Assembly: GCF_029224025.1 (NCBI RefSeq)
Contig: NZ_CP119392.1
Location: 3,743,001 to 3,807,000, forward strand
Direction: 5' to 3'
Source of the DNA: Rhodanobacter sp. AS-Z3
GTDB lineage: Bacteria > Pseudomonadota > Gammaproteobacteria > Xanthomonadales > Rhodanobacteraceae
Length of the DNA stretch: 64,000 nt
The notes beneath the pieces were generated by a model. The model was not told the origin of the DNA, did not search any database, and saw nothing but the letters and a program-made list of their open reading frames with translations. Below, piece by piece: positions 57,256 through 64,000 of this stretch. How positions within the stretch are numbered: the first letter of the stretch is position 1; the number at the start of each line of letters is the position of its first letter. Both the position numbers and the translations under genes were made by a program.

Positions 57256-58644
57256 ATGTCCATGCGTCACGCTGTGCTGGCTAGCTGTCTCGCCCTCGCC
57301 ATCGGCCATGCACCACCCGCCGCAAGCGAAACCACCGCGCAACTGCTGCCAGAAACCATGGACATGCTGCGTCATGCCATCGCCACGCAAACGGTGGAAG
57401 GCCAGGATCAGGTGCCTGCATTCGCGCAATACCTCGCCGACAAGCTTGAATCGGCGGGCTTTGCCAAGTCGGATATCGAGATCATCCCGGTCGGCCACAC
57501 CGCCGCGCTGGTCGCGCATTACCGCGGCAGCGGCAAGGGCAAACCGATCCTGCTGTCAGCGCATATGGACGTGGTCGCCGCCAACTCGAAAGACTGGACT
57601 CGCGACCCGTTCAAGCTGATCGAGGAGAACGGCTATATCTACGGTCGCGGCACCGCCGACATGAAGACCGATGCGATCGCGCTGGTGGCCACCATGATGC
57701 GTTTCAAGCGCGAAGGTTTCGTGCCCGGCCATGAAATGATCCTGGTGTTTTCCGGGGACGAAGAAACCGAGATGGCTTCGACCCGCGTGCTGGCCGCACG
57801 CTATCACGACGCCGAATTTCTGCTCAACGCGGACGCTGGCGGCGGCACCTATGACGACCAGCTGAAACCGGTGGTCTACGAAATCCAGGCCGCCGAGAAG
57901 ACCTACGCAGACTTCCTGCTCACCGTCACCTCGCCCGGCGGCCACTCCAGCGAACCGACGCCGGATAACGCGATCTACCGGCTGGCGACGGCACTCGATC
58001 ATGTGGCGGGCTACGCGTTTCCGGTGCAGCACAGCGATATCACGCTCGCCTCGCTGAAAGCCGTCGGCGAACACAGCAGCGGCCCGCTTGCCCGGGCGAT
58101 GCTGAAGTTCAGCGCCAACCCGAACGACGCTGGCGCCGCCGCCGTCATCTCCGCCGATCCCGCCTATGTCGGCCAGCTACGCACCACCTGCGTGGCAACC
58201 ATGCTCGATGGTGGCCACGCGCTCAACGCGCTGCCGCAGCGCGCCACCGCCAACATCAACTGCCGCATCTTCCCCGGCGTCAGCATCGACTCGATCGAGG
58301 CCACGCTGACCAAGGTGGTGGCGGACCCGACCGTGAAGATCACCGTGCAGCCGCCCCCGCCGGTGCAAAGCCCGCCCTCACCGCTGCGCGCCGACATCGT
58401 CGCCGCCGTCACCGCCACCGTGCACGAGCGCTATCCCGGGGTGGACGTGGTGCCCGGCATGTCCGCCGGCGCATCCGACAGCCTGTACTTCCGCAATGCC
58501 GGCGTTCCCAGCTACGGCGTGTCACCCAACTTTGGCAAACCCGGCGACAGCTTCGCGCACGGCCTCAACGAGAAGCTGCTGGCGTCGGAAGTGCCGGCGG
58601 CGCTGGATTTCTGGCACAGCTTGCTGACGAAGCTGGCGAAGTAG
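57256..58644 (+). CDS. Secreted M20-family metallopeptidase
   Basis: A 462-residue exported zinc exopeptidase of the M20/M28 clan. The signal peptide is RHAVLASCLALAIGHAPPAA. Metal ligands are in ILLSAHMDVVAANS (His and its Asp), YGRGTADMKTDAIALVATMM (bridging Asp), FSGDEETEMAST (catalytic Glu-Glu), LLNADAGGGT and the C-terminal DSFAHGLNEKLL (His). A dimerisation domain at about 210-330 has VTSPGGHSSEPTPDNAIY. It should remove amino acids or split dipeptides in the periplasm. ATG 57256 starts the signal peptide, after GGGAGAG. Together with the secreted M1 and S41 peptidases, it points to peptide feeding. Confidence 0.93.
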   Translation: MSMRHAVLASCLALAIGHAPPAASETTAQLLPETMDMLRHAIATQTVEGQDQVPAFAQYLADKLESAGFAKSDIEIIPVGHTAALVAHYRGSGKGKPILLSAHMDVVAANSKDWTRDPFKLIEENGYIYGRGTADMKTDAIALVATMMRFKREGFVPGHEMILVFSGDEETEMASTRVLAARYHDAEFLLNADAGGGTYDDQLKPVVYEIQAAEKTYADFLLTVTSPGGHSSEPTPDNAIYRLATALDHVAGYAFPVQHSDITLASLKAVGEHSSGPLARAMLKFSANPNDAGAAAVISADPAYVGQLRTTCVATMLDGGHALNALPQRATANINCRIFPGVSIDSIEATLTKVVADPTVKITVQPPPPVQSPPSPLRADIVAAVTATVHERYPGVDVVPGMSAGASDSLYFRNAGVPSYGVSPNFGKPGDSFAHGLNEKLLASEVPAALDFWHSLLTKLAK

Positions 58645-58765
58645 GTGTACGCGGGGTGAGCCTCTCGATAGATCCACTCGAGCATTCAAGTTGGCCACGA
58701 CCTTCCAGAAGGAAAGCAACCGATGCAACAGATGAGCCTGACTCATTTGCCAACTGAGGACGCGC

Positions 58766-59299
58766 TCAACCCTCCTTCTTCGACTGACATGGAAATAATT
58801 TCCCACCGTGAACTTTGCTGTATTGAATACGAGCGGGATCGAAGGAATCCAAATTTTGCCATACGGCCTTTATCCCTATGCGAATTGAGGGATCGTAGTA
58901 CAGCTGCGTCACGCCCCGCCGACCTTCATAGATGAAAGCTACCAGACCACCATATGTCGTACTCATAAGTACACGGTAAGGATTATGCGGCGTAGGGGCC
59001 ATGAACACTGAATGCACTTCCTTAGTGTGCCAATCATATGGATAGGACTGGTCGCACGCCAACGGAGCAATGATGGCGAACGAGGAACCAAATTTCACAC
59101 AGCTCATACTGGCGGTAGAACAATTCTTCGCCGGATAGTGTCTTCCTGAGATAGTGACGTCATTCGCAGTGATGACAATTTCATCACCATATCCATTCTT
59201 GAAAACATGACCGTCGGCACTCCCGCCTGTCTGACCAGAGCAGCCAAAACTTGCGACAGAGAAGATTGCATAAACTGCAGCGTAGCTGAATCTATTCAT
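58766..59299 (-). CDS. Putative lipoprotein of unknown function, low GC
   Basis: A 177-residue exported protein I do not recognise. The N-terminus NRFSYAAVYAIFSVASFGCS has a hydrophobic core and a possible lipobox ending in Cys, so it may be a lipoprotein. The mature part is rich in aromatic and polar residues with several cysteines (NCSTASMSCVKFG, LACDQSYPYDW, KLFPCQSKK) that could form disulphides. Local GC content is near 47 percent, far below the neighbours, and codon use looks different, which suggests horizontal gain. GGAGGG precedes ATG 59299. It is isolated, facing the M20 peptidase gene. Confidence 0.7.
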   Translation of the reverse strand: MNRFSYAAVYAIFSVASFGCSGQTGGSADGHVFKNGYGDEIVITANDVTISGRHYPAKNCSTASMSCVKFGSSFAIIAPLACDQSYPYDWHTKEVHSVFMAPTPHNPYRVLMSTTYGGLVAFIYEGRRGVTQLYYDPSIRIGIKAVWQNLDSFDPARIQYSKVHGGKLFPCQSKKEG

Positions 59300-59473
59300 G
59301 CCACCCTCCAACTCCCATTTGACTCAACCATTCCAAGCGAGCGGAGTTGATTACGTTATCAACCCAAAGGCTCACGATACCTGCTGGCTTTTCACCAGCG
59401 GGTTTGCGCGAGCCTAGCCTGACAGGACTTGAGTCACTCGGACTCGGCTGCATTCCCGAACGGCCCATCGCTC

Positions 59474-60040
59474 TCACACCGACAAATGCTCGTAAAGAAT
59501 CGCCGCCCCCACGCCAATCAGGATCACCCCGCCGATCATCTCGGCCCGCTTCCCAACCATCGCCCCCAGCGCCCGGCCCAGCATCACCCCCAACGTAACC
59601 ATGCTGAACGTGCAAAGCCCGATCACGGCGGAAACTACGACAATCGGCGTATCGACGAAGGCCAGACCCACGCCGACCGCCAGTGCGTCGATGCTGGTGG
59701 ACAGTCCGGTGAGTGCGAGAGCCACGAAGCCGTGCTTCTTCGCCTCGTCGACCGGCTCGTCCGACTCTGGCTTCAGACCGTTCCAGATCATGTGCAGGCC
59801 GAGCACCAGCAGCAGGCCGAACGCAATCCAGTGGTCCCAGGCTTCGATGTAACGCGAAGCGCCCTTGCCCAGCAGCCAGCCGACGACTGGCGTGATCGCC
59901 TCGATGACGCCGAAAATCAAGCCCACGCGCAGCGCCTGACTCAACCGGGGTCGGGTCATCGCCGCGCCCTTGCCGATCGCTGCAGCGAACGCGTCGGTGG
60001 ACATGGCGAAGCCGAGCAGCAGGATGGAGATGGGATTCAT
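59474..60040 (-). CDS. mntP: Manganese exporter MntP
   Basis: A 188-residue, six-helix inner-membrane protein. It begins [20 protein letters not shown], then [20 protein letters not shown], and the second half repeats with [20 protein letters not shown], so both S-T/S-x-D-A metal-binding motifs are present. MntP exports Mn2+ to avoid manganese toxicity. ATG 60040 is chosen because the conserved N-terminus starts there. In many relatives an Mn-sensing yybP-ykoY riboswitch precedes it; I could not see one in the 118 bp up to the divergent prfC gene. Confidence 0.95.
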   Translation of the reverse strand: MNPISILLLGFAMSTDAFAAAIGKGAAMTRPRLSQALRVGLIFGVIEAITPVVGWLLGKGASRYIEAWDHWIAFGLLLVLGLHMIWNGLKPESDEPVDEAKKHGFVALALTGLSTSIDALAVGVGLAFVDTPIVVVSAVIGLCTFSMVTLGVMLGRALGAMVGKRAEMIGGVILIGVGAAILYEHLSV

Positions 60041-60158
60041 GCGCTTACCTTTGCGGCCGAGCTGGCGCAACGGGCACAAAGGCTAGCATGGCACCGGAGC
60101 GGGCCCCAACCCATTCCACGCTACAATTATCGGTTCGCGTCCCCACTGATTTGCCTTC

Positions 60159-61760
60159 ATGTCCAGCCATCTCCAGGAAACCCGTCGCCGTCGCACTTTC
60201 GCCATCGTCAGCCATCCTGACGCGGGCAAGACGACGCTGACCGAAAAGCTGCTGTTGTTTGGTGGTGCGATCCAGATGGCCGGCTCGGTGAAGAGCCGCA
60301 AGACGTCGCGCAGTGCCACCTCGGACTGGATGGCGCTGGAAAAGGAGCGCGGCATTTCGGTGACTTCGTCGGTGATGCAGTTCCCGTACGACGGCAAGAT
60401 CGTCAACCTGCTCGACACGCCGGGACATGCAGACTTCTCCGAGGACACTTATCGCGTGCTGACCGCGGTCGACTCGGCGCTGATGGTGATCGACTGCGCC
60501 AAGGGCGTGGAGGAACGCACGATCAAGCTGATGGAAGTCTGCCGGCTGCGCGACACGCCAATCATGACCTTCATCAACAAGCTCGACCGCGAGGGTCGCT
60601 CGCCCATCGAACTGCTGGACGAAGTGGAGTCGGTGCTGGGCATCGCCTGCGCCCCGCTGACCTGGCCGATCGGCATGGGCAAGCGACTCAAGGGCGTGTA
60701 TCACCTGGCGTTGGACGAGGTACACATCTTTGAGGCCGGCAAGAATTTCACGCGGCAGGACTCGACCATCTTCAAGGGTCTCGATGCACCCGGTTTGCTG
60801 GAGCGCATTGGCGAGGAAGCCATGCGCGAACTGCGCGAGGAACTGGAGCTGGTGCAGGGCGCCGCGCCGTCGTTCGACATCGACGCCTACCTCGCCGGCA
60901 AGCAGACGCCGGTGTTCTTTGGCTCGGCGGTGAACAGCTTTGGCGTGCAGCTGCTGCTGGACTTCTTCGTCAAGCATGCGCCGTCGCCGCAACCGCGCGA
61001 CACCACCACCCGCGAGATCCAGCCGGAGGAAGAAAAGCTTTCCGGCTTCGTGTTCAAGATCCAGGCCAACATGGACCCGGCGCATCGCGACCGCGTGGCC
61101 TTCATGCGCGTCTGCTCGGGTACCTACAACGCTGGCATGAAAATGATGCAGACGCGCACCGGCAAGGAAGTGCGCATCGCCAATGCGCTGACCTTCATGG
61201 CCAGCGACCGCGAGATCGTCGAGACGGCTTATCCCGGCGACGTGATCGGCCTGCACAACCACGGCACCATCACCATCGGCGACACCTTCACCGAAGGTGA
61301 GTTGGTGCGCTTCACCGGCATTCCGAACTTCGCGCCCGAACTGTTCCGCCGCGCCCGTCTGCGCGATCCGCTGAAGATGAAGGCGCTGCAAAAAGGCCTG
61401 GCGCAACTGTCCGAGGAAGGCGCGACGCAGTTCTTCCGTCCGCTGATGTCGAACGACCTGATCCTGGGCGCGGTAGGCGTGCTGCAGTTCGAAGTGGTCG
61501 CCTACCGGCTGAAGGACGAATACAACGTGGACGCCAGCTTCGAGCCGGTCACCGTCAGCACCGCGCGCTGGGTGCATTGCGACGACGACAAGAAGATGGA
61601 CGAGTTCCGCGAGAAGAACGCGATGAACCTGGCCATCGATGGTGCTGGCGAACTGGTCTACATCGCGCCGACCCGGGTCAACCTGCAATTGGCGCAGGAG
61701 CGCTGGCCGCAGGTACGTTTTGCCAACACGCGTGAGCATGCGGCTTCGGTCGACGTTTAA
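60159..61760 (+). CDS. prfC: Peptide chain release factor 3
   Basis: A 533-residue GTPase that recycles RF1 and RF2 from the ribosome. G1 is [20 protein letters not shown]2 includes [17 protein letters not shown]3 is [15 protein letters not shown] and G4 is [13 protein letters not shown]. The segment [20 protein letters not shown] distinguishes RF3 from EF-G. Length matches the family. A TACAAT at 60122-60127 could be its -10 box, in the short gap between it and the divergent mntP. No operon partner is evident; the CPBP protease gene begins 88 bp later. Confidence 0.97.
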   Translation: MSSHLQETRRRRTFAIVSHPDAGKTTLTEKLLLFGGAIQMAGSVKSRKTSRSATSDWMALEKERGISVTSSVMQFPYDGKIVNLLDTPGHADFSEDTYRVLTAVDSALMVIDCAKGVEERTIKLMEVCRLRDTPIMTFINKLDREGRSPIELLDEVESVLGIACAPLTWPIGMGKRLKGVYHLALDEVHIFEAGKNFTRQDSTIFKGLDAPGLLERIGEEAMRELREELELVQGAAPSFDIDAYLAGKQTPVFFGSAVNSFGVQLLLDFFVKHAPSPQPRDTTTREIQPEEEKLSGFVFKIQANMDPAHRDRVAFMRVCSGTYNAGMKMMQTRTGKEVRIANALTFMASDREIVETAYPGDVIGLHNHGTITIGDTFTEGELVRFTGIPNFAPELFRRARLRDPLKMKALQKGLAQLSEEGATQFFRPLMSNDLILGAVGVLQFEVVAYRLKDEYNVDASFEPVTVSTARWVHCDDDKKMDEFREKNAMNLAIDGAGELVYIAPTRVNLQLAQERWPQVRFANTREHAASVDV

Positions 61761-61848
61761 GCACGGCGCAGCGGCATGACAACGATCACTGGGCAGCGCG
61801 GCCAATGACCGCTAACCTGCGGTGAATCACCCAGGGGAAATCCAGCAC

Positions 61849-62745
61849 ATGTCGCAGCCTTCCGTAGCTTTTGCCGCGCCCACCGACGTGCCTGCATGGA
61901 AACGCTGGTTGCTGTATTCGGCCGGGGCGCGCATCGCAATCTTCATTGCGCTATTCGTTGCGCTGAGCTTTGTCATGGGTGGGGCGCTGCACCTGCTTGG
62001 CTGGGGCAAGGCATCGCCACCGCTGCAACAAGCCGTCGCGCAGTTTGTGGCTCGTGCATTGATTCCGCTGTTTGCCTACTTGATCCTGGTGAAATGGCTG
62101 GAGCGCCGTCGCATCACCGAGCTGGCGCCAGTCACGCTGATCCCGCAGGGGTTGCTGGGCATCGCGTTTGGATTGGTTCTTTTCAGCACCGTCGTTGGGG
62201 TCTTGTACCTGCTCGGCAGCTACCACGTGACCGGCAGCAACCCGAATGCGCCTTGGCTGCCAGCCTTGCTGGTGGTGGGATTGGGCGCTGGCATCGGCGA
62301 GGAAATCATGTTCCGCGGCGTGTTGTTTCGCATGGTCGAAGAAGGTCTGGGCACGTGGGTGGCGCTGCTGATTTCGGCGTTGTTCTTTGGCGCCGTGCAT
62401 CTGGGTAACCCCGGTGCCACGCTGTGGAGTTCGGCGGCCATCGCGATCGAGGCTGGCCTGCTGTTCGGCATGCTGTATCACGTGACCCGCTCGCTGCCGC
62501 TGTGCATGGGTCTGCATGCGGCGTGGAACTTCGCCCAGGGCACCATCTACGGCATTCCGGTTTCCGGTACCGATGCGGAGGGCTGGCTGGTTTCAACCCG
62601 TAGCGGACCGGACTGGCTGAGCGGCGGCGTGTTCGGTGCAGAAGCTTCGGTAATTGCGCTGGCACTGTGCTCGCTGTGCACGGTGGGGCTGATCGTCATT
62701 GCGCTGCGCCGGGGCACCATCGTTCCGTTCCGCCGGCAGCGCTGA
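61849..62745 (+). CDS. CPBP-family intramembrane metalloprotease
   Basis: A 298-residue membrane protein with about eight hydrophobic helices. The CPBP (Abi, type II CAAX-protease-like) motifs are GAGIGEEIMFRGVLFRMVEE with the EE pair, ISALFFGAVHLGN with the catalytic His, and CMGLHAAWNFAQGTIYG with the third site. Such proteins cleave substrates inside the membrane or shield against bacteriocins; the substrate is unknown. ATG 61849 follows AGGGGAAATCC. An in-frame GTG at 61822 would add nine residues. It stands alone between prfC and a sensor gene. Confidence 0.9.
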   Translation: MSQPSVAFAAPTDVPAWKRWLLYSAGARIAIFIALFVALSFVMGGALHLLGWGKASPPLQQAVAQFVARALIPLFAYLILVKWLERRRITELAPVTLIPQGLLGIAFGLVLFSTVVGVLYLLGSYHVTGSNPNAPWLPALLVVGLGAGIGEEIMFRGVLFRMVEEGLGTWVALLISALFFGAVHLGNPGATLWSSAAIAIEAGLLFGMLYHVTRSLPLCMGLHAAWNFAQGTIYGIPVSGTDAEGWLVSTRSGPDWLSGGVFGAEASVIALALCSLCTVGLIVIALRRGTIVPFRRQR

Positions 62746-62919
62746 GCGACAGCCACCACGCGCTGACCCTGCGACCTTTACCGCCAGCCCCGCACCGCCA
62801 GCAGCTGGCCACGGCTGAACTACTCGCCCTGGGCGGACTTCGGTTTCTTCGACACAGCGGTTACCCTGCCGGTACGGTCGCCAACCGGCGTCCGACTCTC
62901 GCTGGCATCGGATACCGTC

Positions 62920-64000
62920 ATGGCCCCCACCGACACCTTAAAACCTGCCACCCGCGACAGGACGAGTTCGTGGCTGGCCGACCAGCCCCTGCAACGCAAG
63001 GTGATGTTGGCCATCGGCCTGTTGCTGGGGCTGTTCCTGACTGCCAATCTGGTCATCCTTAGCTCTTTGCAGACGCAGGAAAATACCCGGCACTGGGCCA
63101 GCCATACCTATCGGGTGTTGTTGCAGATCAGCAGCGTGCGCCGGGCGGCACAGACCAGCCAGGTTGCCGCGCGTGGTTTTGTGTTGACGGGATCCGCCGC
63201 CGAACTCAATACATTTAGGACGTCCGCGCATGATATGGATCTGCGCATTGCCGAATTGCGCCCGCTGCTGGTCGACAACCCGCTGCAGCAGATCCGAACG
63301 GATAGCGTGGCATCGCTGGCCACGAGCTGGCAGCACGAGATTATCGAACGGGCCGTGCTGCCATTGCAGCAATGGAATCCGAACGATCCCAAAGCCGATT
63401 GGCAGCGGCAGCAGATCCAGAAGAATTTTCTGACGCAGCGCACGGCCCGCATCGAAGACTTGTCGGCGGTGCTGGACCAGATGGTTGTGGAGGAAAACCG
63501 TCTGCTGGCCGAGCGCAACCATGCACTCGATACCAACCTGAGCCGAACCAAGGCGATCAACGCGTTGACCATCCTGCTGGGCATTCTGCTCGGCATCTTC
63601 GTCATCCGACTCACCTCGTCGCTGGTCATCCGACCCCTGCGCCGACTCACCGACCAGATGACGCGGCTGTCCAACCACGATCACGACTTCGAAATACGCC
63701 AACCGAATCGCCGCGACGAAGTCGGCGAGATCGCGCGGGCGCTGCGGGTGTTCAAGCAGATGTCGCTGGACACCGAGGGACGCACATGGATCCGCGCCAA
63801 CGTGTCGGATATTGCCCAGACCTTGCTGCAAACCTCATCCCACAAGGAATTTGCACAAGGACTGATCAGCGAACTGGTGCCGCTGTGCAATGCCGGCATT
63901 GGCCTGTTCTATGCCTACGACAAGGAGCGCCAACGGCTGGACCTGTTGGGCAGCTACGGACTGCGCCTGAGCAATCGTTCGGCTGAACAGTACATGCCGG
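62920..64000 (+). CDS. Membrane sensor protein with HAMP and GAF domains, 3' part outside the window
   Basis: The frame is open from ATG 62920 to the right edge (360 codons), so the protein is incomplete. It has a first transmembrane helix (VMLAIGLLLGLFLTANLVIL), a periplasmic helical sensor of the CHASE3 kind (about residues 45-205), a second helix (AINALTILLGILLGIFVIRL), a HAMP domain (RPLRRLTDQMTRLSNHD, later RRDEVGEIARALRVFKQM) and the start of a GAF domain (LVPLCNAGIGLFYAYDKERQ). The missing part is probably a histidine kinase with or without receiver domains. No strong ribosome binding site is seen before the ATG. Confidence 0.82.
   Translation, partial: MAPTDTLKPATRDRTSSWLADQPLQRKVMLAIGLLLGLFLTANLVILSSLQTQENTRHWASHTYRVLLQISSVRRAAQTSQVAARGFVLTGSAAELNTFRTSAHDMDLRIAELRPLLVDNPLQQIRTDSVASLATSWQHEIIERAVLPLQQWNPNDPKADWQRQQIQKNFLTQRTARIEDLSAVLDQMVVEENRLLAERNHALDTNLSRTKAINALTILLGILLGIFVIRLTSSLVIRPLRRLTDQMTRLSNHDHDFEIRQPNRRDEVGEIARALRVFKQMSLDTEGRTWIRANVSDIAQTLLQTSSHKEFAQGLISELVPLCNAGIGLFYAYDKERQRLDLLGSYGLRLSNRSAEQYMP

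Noticed and set aside
60041..60158. Possible Mn-sensing yybP-ykoY riboswitch ahead of mntP
   Set aside because: The 118-bp gap shared with prfC shows no conserved aptamer segments that I can recognise.
60045..61805. A 586-codon open frame on the minus strand opposite prfC
   Set aside because: Antisense shadow of RF3; histidine- and glutamine-rich low-complexity translation without motifs.

Overview
The window is GC-rich, tightly packed chromosomal DNA from a gammaproteobacterium, most likely of the Xanthomonadales (Rhodanobacter/Dyella-like). This is inferred from gene content and synteny: a MetX-MetB-Hom methionine operon behind a SAM riboswitch, MFS next to ssb, a short cytoplasmic-type MetX, and traces of a xanthomonad-type mannoside locus. 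No rRNA, tRNA, CRISPR array, insertion sequence or prophage was recognised.

Left part (1-9250). A three-gene two-component cluster (kinase, CheY-like regulator, receiver-kinase hybrid cut by the window edge) is followed by what reads as a decaying mannose/mannoside locus. A GH92 mannosidase relic, a fructokinase with a large internal deletion and a broken AGE-type 2-epimerase flank an intact LacI regulator and an intact FucP/GluP-type sugar transporter. A secreted M1 aminopeptidase follows and ends at a strong terminator.

9250-28300. Hemerythrin-like protein; DUF72 protein; an overlapping Nei glycosylase / CDF transporter / AlkB-type dioxygenase cassette; a CPA1 antiporter; a 59-residue metallothionein; a poorly coding stretch holding an apparent Ku relic; a divergent response regulator / PAS histidine kinase pair; ssb with DedA-rhodanese and MFS genes; polyprenyl diphosphate synthase; a YceI - cytochrome b561 - YceI - GTPase cluster; a glutaredoxin-like protein; serine deaminase.

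28300-43900. A membrane protein, a membrane-anchored AraC regulator beside an S41 peptidase, an APC permease, a HAD hydrolase, a third YceI protein, then the leftward metX-metB-hom operon. Its control region is the clearest regulatory structure seen: four tandem met-box-like octamers touching a perfect -35 box, a transcription start predicted at the first bases of a complete SAM-I (S-box) aptamer, then metX. Rightward from there lie a 2OG-Fe dioxygenase, DUF1304, an M24 peptidase and an isolated EF-G.

43900-64000. A metal-homeostasis block (EamA transporter with a 60-residue histidine-rich tail, a small CzcI-like protein, CzcC, CzcB, CzcA); a potassium block (Kup, a KdpD lacking its cytoplasmic N-terminal region, KdpE, no kdpFABC); a methyltransferase; a secreted M20 peptidase; a low-GC lipoprotein; MntP; release factor 3; a CPBP membrane protease; and a sensor protein cut by the right edge.

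No single locus is convincingly a new defence or mobile system. The most notable items are the double SAM-responsive control of the methionine operon and the partly collapsed mannoside-utilisation locus.
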